Assembly (NCBI RefSeq): GCF_900105615.1
Contig: NZ_LT630003.1
Location: forward strand, 372,001 to 436,000
Direction of reading: 5' to 3'
DNA length: 64,000 nucleotides
Source of the DNA: Lacrimispora sphenoides JCM 1415
Lineage (GTDB): Bacteria; Bacillota; Clostridia; Lachnospirales; Lachnospiraceae
The notes below the pieces were generated by a model. The model had not been told where the DNA came from. It ran no database searches and worked only from the letters and a program-made list of their open reading frames with translations. This document shows, piece after piece, positions 35,731 to 44,852 of the stretch (the first letter of the stretch is position 1; the number at the start of each line of letters is the position of its first letter). Position numbers and translations under genes: made by a program.

Positions 35731-36252
35731 ATGAAAGAAAAAACTCAGATAGAAAGAATTACGGATTTGATGAGAAAGCCTGAAATCAAGAAGAGAATAG
35801 GAATTGTTCATCTACAAATGGTAAAAGACAGCAAAAGCTTATGTGGATTATCACCGTTTACAAGTCCCCAAAAAGCAGTGGATATGATGAGGCCTTTGTT
35901 TGAAATGTCGGACCGGGAAATAGTTGCCGTATTGTCTTTGAATGTAAAATTGGAACCTATGGCAGTGGAAATTGTGGCAGTAGGTGGAATTAGTACCTGT
36001 ATGGTGGATGTGAGAAATATTTTCAAACATGCACTTCTTAACAATGCTTCCTATGTAATCTGTTTTCACAACCATTTATCTGGAGATCCACAGCCGAGTC
36101 ATGAGGATCATATGGTTACAGAAAGAATCCAAGAAAGCGGAAAATTGCTTGGTATTCCTCTGCTTGATCACCTAATAATAGGAGCGTTTAGCTTTTATAG
36201 CTTCAAGAAATCGGGGCTGATTGAACCGTACAATTCTAATGATGCAGCATAA
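35731..36252 (+). CDS. RadC-like JAB/MPN domain protein
   Basis: A 173-residue RadC-family protein. The JAMM zinc motif is complete: His113, His115 and Asp126 in HNHLSGDPQPSHED. The N-terminal region has SPFTSPQKAVDMMRPLFEMSDREIVAVLSLNVKLEP. Such plasmid or ICE-borne proteins are common; their role in DNA metabolism remains unproven. The ATG at 35731 is preferred because a GAGAGGGAAAG site precedes it and the earlier ATG lies inside a hairpin. Confidence 0.8.
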   Translation: MKEKTQIERITDLMRKPEIKKRIGIVHLQMVKDSKSLCGLSPFTSPQKAVDMMRPLFEMSDREIVAVLSLNVKLEPMAVEIVAVGGISTCMVDVRNIFKHALLNNASYVICFHNHLSGDPQPSHEDHMVTERIQESGKLLGIPLLDHLIIGAFSFYSFKKSGLIEPYNSNDAA

Positions 36253-36314
36253 GAGGAAAATTTCAAAAGAGTAAATAAGAGAGCAAAATGATTTTAGAAA
36301 AATAGGAGGCATCT

Positions 36315-37244
36315 ATGTCTATAAAAATTTCAACAACAGATTTAACTCATGAAGAGTGGCGTCGATTAAGAAAGGCAGGGATTGGTGGGTCAGATGCCGG
36401 GGCGATTTGCGGACTGAATCCCTATTCGAGTCCAATGAGCGTTTACTATGAAAAGACATGCTTAGAGACAGAAGATTTTGATAATGAATTTATGAGACAA
36501 GGGCGTGATCTGGAAGATTATGTGGCTCGGCGTTTTATGGAAGAAACTAGTTTGAAGGTACGCCGTTCTAACGTCATGTATCAAAGTGAGACATATCCGT
36601 TTATGCTGGCAAATGTAGACCGTTTAATATCCGGAGAAAATATGGGATTGGAATGTAAAACGGCAAGCGCATACAGTGCAGATAAATGGGTGGAAAATTC
36701 CGTACCGGCTCATTATGAACTCCAATGTCACCATTATATGGCTGTGACTGGCGCTAAAGCGTGGTATCTGGCTGTCGTAATACTTGGAAAGGAGTTTAAG
36801 TATAAAAGAATCGACAGGGATGAGGAACTGATACAAAATCTTATTACTATAGAGCAGGACTTCTGGGAGAATCATGTTTTAACCCGAAATATGCCTGATC
36901 CTGATGGCAGTGGCATTTCAAATGAAGTGATTAACCGTTATTTTCCTTCAGCTGTTAAAAAGTCTATCCCTCTTTCCGCTAACTTAAATGAACAGCTTAA
37001 AAGGCGAGAAGAAATTATTCATCTGACAAATAAACTAACACAGGAGCAGAACCAAATTGAGCAGCAGATCAAGCTTTACATGGGAGAATATGAAATAGCA
37101 TTTAATGAGAATTACAGAGTTACCTGGAGTAATGTGGATACGGTCAGGATTGATAGCAAGCGGTTAAAGGAGGAACGTCCAGATCTTTACCGGAATTTTG
37201 CAAAAAGTAGCCAATCCAGGCGTTTTACTGTAAAGGTTGCTTAA
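36315..37244 (+). CDS. YqaJ-family viral recombinase (exonuclease)
   Basis: A 309-residue lambda-exonuclease-like nuclease that partners RecT in phage-type recombination. The core is RKAGIGGSDAGAICGLNPYSSP at the N terminus, with PD-(D/E)XK residues Asp102 (ANVDR) and Glu113-Cys-Lys115 (GLECKTAS), and QCHHYMAVTG. The C-terminal 90 residues form a coiled coil. AGGAGG precedes the ATG. It lies directly upstream of recT, the usual pairing. Confidence 0.88.
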   Translation: MSIKISTTDLTHEEWRRLRKAGIGGSDAGAICGLNPYSSPMSVYYEKTCLETEDFDNEFMRQGRDLEDYVARRFMEETSLKVRRSNVMYQSETYPFMLANVDRLISGENMGLECKTASAYSADKWVENSVPAHYELQCHHYMAVTGAKAWYLAVVILGKEFKYKRIDRDEELIQNLITIEQDFWENHVLTRNMPDPDGSGISNEVINRYFPSAVKKSIPLSANLNEQLKRREEIIHLTNKLTQEQNQIEQQIKLYMGEYEIAFNENYRVTWSNVDTVRIDSKRLKEERPDLYRNFAKSSQSRRFTVKVA

Positions 37245-37331
37245 ACAATGCTAATTTAGTTTTTGGATTATTAGAGAGGGACCATCTTACGGAAAGCAGG
37301 ATGGTTCTGTTTTAGTGAAGGAGTGATATAT

Positions 37332-38133
37332 ATGGCAGATGTAAAGCAGGAGTTGGAGAAAAGGGCGGCAGGAAGTGGAGGACAATCCGTAAAATTGACA
37401 AAAAACATGACAATTGTTGACATGGTAAAGGCATTGGAGCCAGAAATCAAGCGAGCACTTCCCTGCATACTTACACCCGAAAGGTTTTCTCGTATGGCAT
37501 TGTCAGCAATTAACAATACTCCTAAGTTGGGGGAATGTACTCCTATGAGTTTTATTGCGGCTTTGATGAATGCAGCACAACTTGGACTAGAACCTAATAC
37601 ACCACTGGGGCAGGCATATCTGATTCCCTATAAAAACAAGGGTGTGCTGGAGTGCCAATTCCAGTTGGGATATCGGGGATTGATAGACTTAGCATATCGT
37701 AACGAACGGATGCAGAGTATTGAGGCGCAGGTGGTCTATGACAATGATGAATTTTCCTATGAACTGGGACTTCATCCGTCTTTGATACATCGTCCAACTT
37801 TTGATGAGCCGGGAGAAATCCAGGCTTTTTATGCTATATTCAGGCTAGATAACGGCGGTTTTCGATTTGAGGTTATGAGTAAGAACTATGTTGACTCTTT
37901 ATGCCATGCGCTATTCAAAAGCATTTACTTCAGATTTCAGTCCCTGGAAAAATAATTACGAAGGAATGGCAAAAAAGACTGTGATTAAACAACTTCTCAA
38001 GTATGCTCCCATCAAGTCAGATTTTCAAAAAGCCATTACTCTGGATGAGACAGTAAAAACGCAGCTATCTGTTGACATGAGTGAGGTTCATAATGAAGAA
38101 TTTATGGAAGGTGATAATTCTACAACAGTTTAG
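37332..38133 (+). pseudogene. recT: RecT single-strand annealing protein, frameshifted
   Basis: Encodes the annealing partner of the YqaJ exonuclease. The first frame gives RecT-typical MTIVDMVKALEPEIKRALP, MSFIAALMNAAQLGLEPNTPLGQAYLIPYKN and FQLGYRGLIDLAYRN, then leaves the family sequence after VMSKNYVDS near 37,895. The next frame continues it with YAMRYSKAFTSDFSPWKNNYEGMAKKTVIKQLLKYAP. One extra T in the CTCTTTATG tract (about 37,892-37,900) explains the shift. Both halves are otherwise intact. It may be a recent mutation, a sequencing error in a short homopolymer, or, less likely, a programmed shift. The ATG at 37332 follows GAAGGAG. Confidence 0.85.
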
Positions 38134-38250
38134 CAGGTAAGGATAAGATAGGTGGCTGAGAATAGTTGGTAATAAGAAAAAGGTTAAAATATGTAAAGGA
38201 GCATATCTGACAGTAGGCTTCTTTTTATTTACATAAAAACAGGAGAAAAT

Positions 38251-39195
38251 ATGGAGGAAGAACAAATGAGTTACAATCAATTTTTGGAAGAAATAAGGGT
38301 GGCAGTACAGGAGATATTAGGGAGAGGTTATAATATTCAGATTCAGCAGATCAGAAAAAATAATGGCGTCTTGCTGGATGGACTGATTATTGGGAAAGCA
38401 AAAAACAGTGTTGCACCTACCATTTATTTAAATTCCTATTATATGGACTACTCTCAGGGAAAATCAATAGATAAGATTTTGGAAGACATTATGTTCATAT
38501 ATAAGGAAAATTCAGATGTGAACCTTGGAGAAATGAGAAAGCTTTTGGACTTTAGCAATTTGAAAGATAGGGTTGCTTTTAAACTAATACAGAAGGAAAA
38601 AAATCAGGAACTCTTGAAGGAAATACCATATTTTGAATTTTTGGATCTGGCAGTAGTGTTTTATCTTCTTTTGGATGAAAATCACGGAGGGCAGATGACA
38701 GCATTGATTCATAATTCCCATATGGAACAGTGGGGATTAACTATAAAGGAGTTAAGTTGTTTTGCCAAGAAAAATACTCCTGTCCTGTTGCCACCTGAGA
38801 TTCGAACAATGGAGGAGGTAATAAGAGATATATTTACAAAGCAGTTAAGCGAGTTCAGTGATGATTTGTTTGAGGACTTGTTTGGAATGGATCAGAGCAA
38901 TCCCTCTATTTATGTGCTTTCAAATAAAAACCAGATCAATGGTGCAGTATGTATTTTATATGAAGACTTATTGAAACATTTTGCTGAAGAACAGAAATCG
39001 GATATAATTATTTTACCATCGAGTGTGCATGAAACCTTGTTAATTCTGGACCGAGAAAATCTGAAGTATGAAGAACTGAAAGAAATGGTTTGTCAGATCA
39101 ATCAAAGTGAAGTACCGGAAGAAGATATGTTATCTAATAGTATATACCGCTATGAAAGAAACATGGAACATATTGTCCTTGTTAAGGTAGAGTAA
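38251..39195 (+). CDS. DUF5688-like protein
   Basis: A 314-residue cytoplasmic protein resembling the DUF5688 family frequent on Lachnospiraceae elements. Family-like features are the start YNQFLEEIRVAVQEILG, VAPTIYLNSYYMDYSQGKSIDKILEDI, and the C-terminal FAEEQKSDIIILPSSVHETLLI. Function unknown; a wide role in element maintenance or regulation has not been shown. AGGAG precedes the ATG at 38251; an ATG five codons later with GGAGG is equally possible. Confidence 0.65.
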   Translation: MEEEQMSYNQFLEEIRVAVQEILGRGYNIQIQQIRKNNGVLLDGLIIGKAKNSVAPTIYLNSYYMDYSQGKSIDKILEDIMFIYKENSDVNLGEMRKLLDFSNLKDRVAFKLIQKEKNQELLKEIPYFEFLDLAVVFYLLLDENHGGQMTALIHNSHMEQWGLTIKELSCFAKKNTPVLLPPEIRTMEEVIRDIFTKQLSEFSDDLFEDLFGMDQSNPSIYVLSNKNQINGAVCILYEDLLKHFAEEQKSDIIILPSSVHETLLILDRENLKYEELKEMVCQINQSEVPEEDMLSNSIYRYERNMEHIVLVKVE

Positions 39196-39336
39196 AATGA
39201 TTATAGAAGTCGTTTTATCCGATTTATTAGATTTAAGGACTATACAAAAAAAGATGAGTAAAGAATTGAATTAGTGGCAAGAGCCATGTATAATAGTGGC
39301 ACAAAAGAATACTTTATAGGAAATTTTCTATTCATA

Positions 39337-39378
39337 AAAAGGCTTCAATTTTATGGAGTAATAATTGGAGCCTTTATA
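39337..39378 (+). terminator. Terminator after DUF5688-like gene
   Basis: AAAGGCTTCAATT pairs with AATTGGAGCCTTT (one T-G pair), loop of 12 bases, followed by ATAAT. It ends the recombination module. Confidence 0.7.
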
Positions 39379-39446
39379 ATGTATGAGGAATGATGAAGAA
39401 ATTATGAGCTGTTACAATAAGAACATTTAAGGCAGGAGCATAAAAA

Positions 39447-41315
39447 GTGAAGGATAATAAAGCAAAAGAAAGCATCCAGAAGACCGTTTTCATAAATTTT
39501 ATATTAGAAGAATTGGAAAAGAAAGGATTAGATATAACAAAGGATGCTTACAACCAAAAATCAGCATCTAAAGAGCTTGAACATGAGTTTGTAATGGAGG
39601 AAGGAGTATTGATATCAAAAGCATGGTGGATTGAGAAGAACATTGTTGGTCAAGATCGCTTAAGAAAAATTTATGGAAAGTATACTCTAGGGATTACGCA
39701 TAGTTTTTCTGCTTTAGAATTAAATGATAGTATTTGGATTAGGGATCTCGTAGATACGTTAGATAATGATGAATGGGATGAATTTGAAATAGAAAGATAT
39801 TTTTATCGAAAAGAGGAAGATGGATGCGGACTTGTGTGTCGGTTACAAAAGTTGGGAATTGATTTACAAAGGTTTCCAAATGACGGAGAAAAAGTGAAAT
39901 TATTATTTTTTCTATGCTGTTTTGAGAAACAACGTCGTATTAAAATGATACCATTTCTCTCTAATCCAACTCTTGAAAATGTTGACAATGGAATTATAGG
40001 TGGCATTACAAGAAATGGTGCATTAATATCAGAAATTAAAATCAATATCCAAAAGGAAATCACTAATAGGTATATAAAAGACTCAAAAGAGAAGTTGAAA
40101 AATATTTCATACCAATGGCAGAATATAATTGAGCGAGTATTGTATAAGTTGGATTTAGATGTGGGGGGATGGAATGAAAAAGACTTGGAACGTATTGATT
40201 TACAACTCCAGTTTGTTCAATCTATGTTTCTAAGTAATAAAATTATACAATATAAGGATACTTTATTAGAAACGTTTTATTTAAAAATATTGCAGCATGA
40301 GAATCTTGGTCGAGAAAACGATATTATAGATATTCAAGAAGTAGACAGACAAGGAGATGATCCAGATGCAAGTTGGGTTAATCAATATAAAAAATTGTTG
40401 AACCAGGTAGTGAATGAAGGAGAAATAAAAGAATTTATTAAAGATAATAGAAAAAAGCTGGCAAACATGGTTTTTCGCAAAAAAACATCAAGTAATGATT
40501 TAAAAAAATTTGATGGGGCCTCAAATAAGATTGTTTTTTACCTGGGAATGTTAGAGGATAATACGCTATGGAAAAGAGAAGATGGGATTCCGGTGTTAAT
40601 AATTATAAGTTGTATTCAGGAAATTATTGAGTTAAATAAAAACGAAAAGGTTAAAAATCAGTTTTATCGATATAAAACGGAAGATTTGAGGACCTTGAAT
40701 ACTGAATTATATCGGGGTAAGGAGGCATACGCAAAAAGTCAGATTGCATGGGTTGAAAAAGTTCGATACCGCTATAATAGTAATTTGGGAAAAAGGGACA
40801 GAGCTATAATTACATATAAAATCATAACTCATTTGGACAATCTTATAATAAAGATTTACGAAAGCAACAGTTTGGAGGATATGCAGGTTCTGCATTCATA
40901 TTTGTTGATGCTTGTGCATGCTATTGTGGATGATAATGAGGTGATTGAAAAGAAGTTCACATGGTTTTCTGATATTGCAAGTAGAGAGTGTGTAGGGTAT
41001 AAATTAATTGCTGATGATCAAATAAAACAGTTTTTTATTGGGATATTGGGTAAGATGCCTTATTTTGATAATTTAGCAGAGCAGACAGGTGATTTTATTA
41101 AAGAGGTAGAGAAAGGAAGTCGTAAGGGAGAAAAGTATTGGCCGTTTGAAATAACAACAATACCATATTTAGACAGACTGGAAGGTTATTTGTGCGTTAC
41201 AGTTGATTCTATTCAAAAAATTATTGTTTTAAGAAAATTGAAGCTCACATCATCGGAAAACATAAGACTTATATTATATTCGGCAGGATATTCTGTTGGT
41301 TTTTGTCTGGAGTAA
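39447..41315 (+). CDS. Large unrecognised protein (622 residues)
   Basis: No family recognised. It is a long, charged, mostly helical cytoplasmic protein without membrane segments or an obvious nucleotide-binding loop. The first 60 residues (KESIQKTVFINFILEELEKKGLDITKDAY) look like a small helical recognition domain. The central part is Lys/Glu-rich, and the last 60 residues are more hydrophobic (LEGYLCVTVDSIQKIIVLRKLK). It starts with GTG, with AGGAG nine bases before. It stands alone between two terminators, so it is an independently expressed cargo gene, a position typical of accessory or defence genes. Confidence 0.6.
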   Translation: MKDNKAKESIQKTVFINFILEELEKKGLDITKDAYNQKSASKELEHEFVMEEGVLISKAWWIEKNIVGQDRLRKIYGKYTLGITHSFSALELNDSIWIRDLVDTLDNDEWDEFEIERYFYRKEEDGCGLVCRLQKLGIDLQRFPNDGEKVKLLFFLCCFEKQRRIKMIPFLSNPTLENVDNGIIGGITRNGALISEIKINIQKEITNRYIKDSKEKLKNISYQWQNIIERVLYKLDLDVGGWNEKDLERIDLQLQFVQSMFLSNKIIQYKDTLLETFYLKILQHENLGRENDIIDIQEVDRQGDDPDASWVNQYKKLLNQVVNEGEIKEFIKDNRKKLANMVFRKKTSSNDLKKFDGASNKIVFYLGMLEDNTLWKREDGIPVLIIISCIQEIIELNKNEKVKNQFYRYKTEDLRTLNTELYRGKEAYAKSQIAWVEKVRYRYNSNLGKRDRAIITYKIITHLDNLIIKIYESNSLEDMQVLHSYLLMLVHAIVDDNEVIEKKFTWFSDIASRECVGYKLIADDQIKQFFIGILGKMPYFDNLAEQTGDFIKEVEKGSRKGEKYWPFEITTIPYLDRLEGYLCVTVDSIQKIIVLRKLKLTSSENIRLILYSAGYSVGFCLE

Positions 41316-41334
41316 AAATATTGCTTATGTGACT

Positions 41335-41402
41335 AAAGAGGGCATCTTTATGATTCATCGTTAATTTACAAATTAATGATAGATCATAAAGATGCCCTCT
41401 TT
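41335..41402. terminator. Long near-perfect hairpin terminator
   Basis: The 20-base arms AAAGAGGGCATCTTTATGAT and the reverse complement (41383-41402) pair perfectly, and the inner sequence CGTTAATTT/AAATTAATG continues the stem almost to the tip. The T-tract at the end is short. It can act in both directions. Confidence 0.75.
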
Positions 41403-41695
41403 ATTGGCATATCTAAAGTTTAATTGCTATTTTCCATTTTAACTTATGCTTTGTAAGAATAAGTTAAAACTTTACATTTTTGTGGTTTTCGATTAAATCA
41501 AAATTCTGGTACCATCGCATATGTAGCAAGGTTAAGGCAAAAAGGATTTCTAATCTGCTTTTTTATATAAACCCACAAAAAGCAGAAAAAGGAAAGAAAT
41601 TTCTTAAATAACAGCCTTTTACCACAAAAAAACCAAGAATAAAAATTATTTCTGTGGGTTTTGGCAGAAATAATTTCTCAAAGGAGGAAAAGCAG
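41403..41695. promoter_or_regulatory. Intergenic region with hairpin before the ATPase cluster
   Basis: AAATTATTTCTG (41643-41654) and CAGAAATAATTT (41665-41676) form a perfect 12-base inverted repeat with a 10-base loop, ending just before AAAGGAGG of the next gene. A distant partner of the loop (AAACCCAC near 41,570 against GTGGGTTT in the loop) could form an alternative pairing, which would suit an attenuator. No gene is supported here. Confidence 0.45.
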
Positions 41696-42349
41696 ATGGG
41701 CAATATACCAGTGTTTAGAAATCATGGCTATAATGAAATACAAAGTCAGATAATGCGTCAGACGTCTATGCAGGAGGCAGAAGATCGCTTATGGTTCCAA
41801 AATGAATCGGCAAGAATTGAATTGCAGAAGCAGGCGGAACTTTCGACAATAAAGGTGTATGAAAGCGAGCATAAAGCAAAGGTCTGCGCTGATATTGCAA
41901 CGAGGAGAGAATTTTTGTGTACAAAAATCCTTGTTGGAAAGGACGGAACTGTAAGTCTTAATAAAGAACTGTTTGGTGCTGATGCAAAAGGGAAACTTCC
42001 GATAAAAATTTTGCAGGCGAAGAAGTTGATGGCTATGGGAAGTAGGCATGGCTCTGGCATTCTTATTATTCAGGTAGAAAGTAATATAGGCCTGGAGTGC
42101 GATTTGATTTTTAGTCCAGACCATCTGGACAATCGGTTTATTAACAGGCAATTTGATAAAAGGGGAATCTCTTTCGGCTTTGGCTTGAAAAAAGAACTTG
42201 AGGTTAGAAGAGAACTGATTCTTCACCTGTTACGCGAAGCTGAGGTAATAGAAATTCCTGTAAAACATGGCTGGTATCAGGAACAAGGGGTGTGGCAATA
42301 TGCTTTTCCTGAGAGTACAACTTGGAAAGAGGTGTTAGCATGGATGTGA
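41696..42349 (+). CDS. Unrecognised protein, first gene of the ATPase cluster
   Basis: A 217-residue protein without a recognised domain. Residues 15-60 are a predicted coiled coil (QIMRQTSMQEAEDRLWFQNESARIELQKQAEL), followed by a beta-rich domain with ILVGKDGTVSLNKELFG and a C-terminal segment ending HGWYQEQGVWQYAFPE. The ATG at 41696 has AAAGGAGG eight bases upstream; the open frame extends upstream through the hairpin and is not used. It overlaps the next gene by 10 bases. Confidence 0.55.
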   Translation: MGNIPVFRNHGYNEIQSQIMRQTSMQEAEDRLWFQNESARIELQKQAELSTIKVYESEHKAKVCADIATRREFLCTKILVGKDGTVSLNKELFGADAKGKLPIKILQAKKLMAMGSRHGSGILIIQVESNIGLECDLIFSPDHLDNRFINRQFDKRGISFGFGLKKELEVRRELILHLLREAEVIEIPVKHGWYQEQGVWQYAFPESTTWKEVLAWM

Positions 42350-43530
42350 AAGATGTATTTAGTACATATATTCAAGAGTTATATACAAGGTATGAAAAAG
42401 AAGAGGGGGATAAAGCTATGATTACTAAAATTGCTTTTCTTATTTATCCGATTTTAAAAGAGATGGGATTCGGTAGTACTGGTTCGGTTGCTCTTGTGAC
42501 AAATACAGAAAATGCAAGAAAAATAGTAATGCGTGATTTAAGTGGGCTATCGGAATACAGTTTATATCCAATTACAATTTCGCCGAAAGAGATTAAGAAA
42601 CTCATGAATGATGCGGAATATGAACTACTAGCTTTTGCATATGTAAGAGGTTCAAACAGCAAAAGTAATCTTGAAATGCTGAAGGCAGCGTGCCATGCTG
42701 AAGCGATTCCAGACCATAAGTTCACAGCGTTGCCAATAATTACTTTTTGTGGGGGGATTCCAGATGATGCCAAAGACTTTTTAACTGGACAGATAAGTAT
42801 TCAACCGAAAGCAGACGCCATACTTGCAGGAGTTCACAATAATGACTGTGGAGTAAATTTCTCGAGGATGATAATAGAATTTGTTTGCTGCAATTGGGCT
42901 GTATTGCAAATGGGGATAAGCAGATTGTCAGAGGACAGCTCCTTCCAAAGGACAGAGCTTGATAATCCAGGGGTGGGTATGTTTTTTATCGCAGAAAAAC
43001 TGTTAGAAGTGTTTCTAGAGTGCAACAAATATTCTCCTGAAGAAAGAGAGATGCTTGCTTTGCAATGGCAAAGTTCTTTGAAGAGTATTGTAAATGAGTG
43101 GCAGATTATTTCGGATGGCTTGCCATGGCTGGAGGTTCTATGTAATATGATTCGCGGTGCGAACACAAAAGTTTCAGGAATCCTTGACCGAAATCAGGTG
43201 AGTGCTTGTGAAATAGTTAACGTTGAGACAAAGCCGCTATACGATGATCATTATTATTATTTGTCCAGCAATATTTTTGATGAACTCTGTTTGCCAATTA
43301 CTGAGTCGATAAGTCTGAAACAAATAAAGGGGTTATTGAACGAATCAGGAATTTTGATAGGAGAGGGAAGGGAAAGGCAATACCTAACTGTAAAAGTACC
43401 TGTTATCACGGAATATGGTACGATTCTATATCCAAGAAAGATTCGATTGTGTAGGGAGTGGCTTGATCCTGTCGGCGAATTGACCTGGAAAGAAATAATA
43501 GAGGCTAATGTAGAAAGTGAGGAAGATTAA
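42340..43530 (+). CDS. Unrecognised protein, second gene of the ATPase cluster
   Basis: A 396-residue cytoplasmic protein without a recognised family. The central part (LPIITFCGGIPDDAKDFLTGQ; ADAILAGVHNNDCGVNFSRMIIEFVCCNWAVLQ) is unusually rich in Cys and hydrophobic residues, while the C-terminal third is beta-rich. The ATG at 42340 overlaps the preceding gene, and the next gene starts one base after its stop, so all three are made together. The tight coupling to a HerA-like ATPase suggests a complex. Confidence 0.55.
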   Translation: MDVKDVFSTYIQELYTRYEKEEGDKAMITKIAFLIYPILKEMGFGSTGSVALVTNTENARKIVMRDLSGLSEYSLYPITISPKEIKKLMNDAEYELLAFAYVRGSNSKSNLEMLKAACHAEAIPDHKFTALPIITFCGGIPDDAKDFLTGQISIQPKADAILAGVHNNDCGVNFSRMIIEFVCCNWAVLQMGISRLSEDSSFQRTELDNPGVGMFFIAEKLLEVFLECNKYSPEEREMLALQWQSSLKSIVNEWQIISDGLPWLEVLCNMIRGANTKVSGILDRNQVSACEIVNVETKPLYDDHYYYLSSNIFDELCLPITESISLKQIKGLLNESGILIGEGRERQYLTVKVPVITEYGTILYPRKIRLCREWLDPVGELTWKEIIEANVESEED

Positions 43531-43531
43531 T

Positions 43532-44557
43532 ATGATAACACCAACACTGGGACATGTATTAGGATTAAATAAAAATATTAAGTTATCTCCGTCTGCTTTA
43601 AATCAACATATTCTTATTACTGGGAAATCGGGAAGTGGAAAGACTGTGGCGCTAAAAAAGATAGAGGAAGGTATTGCGTTACAGGGCGGGCGCGTTCTGG
43701 TATTGAATTTTAGCGGAACACATGATTCGTTGCAGGATAAGAGTGGAGTAAAATTCATCAACGCACGTACAGATGGAATTCCCTTATCGTTATTCTCTCC
43801 TGTAATTCGTTCGGATGGGAACAGGGAAGATGCCGATGATATTTGTGAAGCAGTAGTTGACGTGTTTTCAAATCTAGGGAAATTTGGAAGCAACCAGAAA
43901 CGTATTCTTTCAAGGGCCTGTTATAAAGCAATAGAAAATCATATGCTTTGGGATAATGATATGGATTGCTTGTATGCTTTTCTTGAAGAGAGCGATGATG
44001 ATGGAAGCCAGGGAATTATCGACAAATTCTGGAATGTGTTGAGAAAAGGGAAGTTTATAGAAAATGGTACATTATGGGAAAAAGAAGCGATTACCGTAAT
44101 AGACTTTTCAGAATTTAATTTATCATCACAAGTGCAGCTTGCCGAGATGGTCATTGCAATTCTGTGGCGTCAGCATAGAATTAACGGAAAGCAGGCAGAG
44201 GAACCCGTATGGCTTGTTTGTGATGAATTCCAATCTCTGAATTTAAAAGAAGGGTCTGTGCTAACGCAAATTCTTCGTGAAGGCAGAAAGTTTAAGCTAT
44301 TTCTTCTGATGGCTACGCAGACGCTATCATCATTTGATGTCGGCTGTCGTGCTATTCTGCAGCAAGCTGGGACGAAGCTCTATTTTCGCCCATCCGAAAG
44401 TGATGTTCGAAAGGTATCAAAGGATATTCCGGGTATTCAACAGGAGAAAGTACAGCAGTTACTTCATGGTTTGACAGTTGGTGAATGCGTTGCCATAGGA
44501 GAATTCCTGATTGGAACTCTCAGTGTGGAAAAGGTTTTAAAACTATCTTTTCGTTAG
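43532..44557 (+). CDS. HerA/FtsK/TraG-like P-loop ATPase
   Basis: A 341-residue ATPase of the HerA-FtsK group, which includes DNA-pumping and coupling proteins. Walker A is LITGKSGSGKTVALKKI near residue 31; Walker B is VWLVCDEFQSLN with the catalytic acidic residue; LMATQTLSSFD is the sensor-type motif typical of VirD4/TraG/HerA proteins. No membrane helix is present, so it is cytoplasmic. Placed next to the excisionase and integrase genes with a relaxase at the far end of the element, it could be a coupling-type protein for transfer or part of a separate defence or maintenance module. Confidence 0.75.
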   Translation: MITPTLGHVLGLNKNIKLSPSALNQHILITGKSGSGKTVALKKIEEGIALQGGRVLVLNFSGTHDSLQDKSGVKFINARTDGIPLSLFSPVIRSDGNREDADDICEAVVDVFSNLGKFGSNQKRILSRACYKAIENHMLWDNDMDCLYAFLEESDDDGSQGIIDKFWNVLRKGKFIENGTLWEKEAITVIDFSEFNLSSQVQLAEMVIAILWRQHRINGKQAEEPVWLVCDEFQSLNLKEGSVLTQILREGRKFKLFLLMATQTLSSFDVGCRAILQQAGTKLYFRPSESDVRKVSKDIPGIQQEKVQQLLHGLTVGECVAIGEFLIGTLSVEKVLKLSFR

Positions 44558-44581
44558 AGGATATTGTAAGGAGGAATCACT

Positions 44582-44779
44582 ATGAAAGTGGAAGTGCCAT
44601 TGTGGGAAAAATCTAATTTAACGCTGGAGGAGGCTGCACTTTATTCCGGAATTGGACAGGCTAAACTAAGAGAATTGACCAATGACGAAAAGTGTCCGTT
44701 TGTTCTCTGGAATGGCTCTAAACGGTTGCTAAAACGCCGAAAGTTGGATGAATATACCGATAAGGCGTATTCGCTCTAA
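44582..44779 (+). CDS. Tn916-type excisionase
   Basis: A 65-residue basic winged-helix protein: NLTLEEAALYSGIGQAKLRELTNDEKCPFVLWNGSKRLLKRRKLDEYTD matches the Tn916 Xis pattern. It bends DNA at attachment sites and directs the integrase toward excision. AGGAGG lies eight bases before the ATG. It immediately precedes the integrase gene, the typical xis-int order. Confidence 0.88.
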   Translation: MKVEVPLWEKSNLTLEEAALYSGIGQAKLRELTNDEKCPFVLWNGSKRLLKRRKLDEYTDKAYSL

Positions 44780-44783
44780 AGTC

Positions 44784-44830
44784 AAGGAGTCATATGGTAA
44801 TATGAAAATTGCCTTATGGCTCCTCTTTAT
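44784..44830 (+). promoter_or_regulatory. Hairpin between xis and int
   Basis: AGGAGTCATATGG pairs imperfectly with CCTTATGGCTCCT, followed by CTTTAT. It may attenuate integrase expression relative to excisionase. Confidence 0.5.
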
Positions 44831-44852
44831 AAAAAGGAAGGGGATTAGTTAC

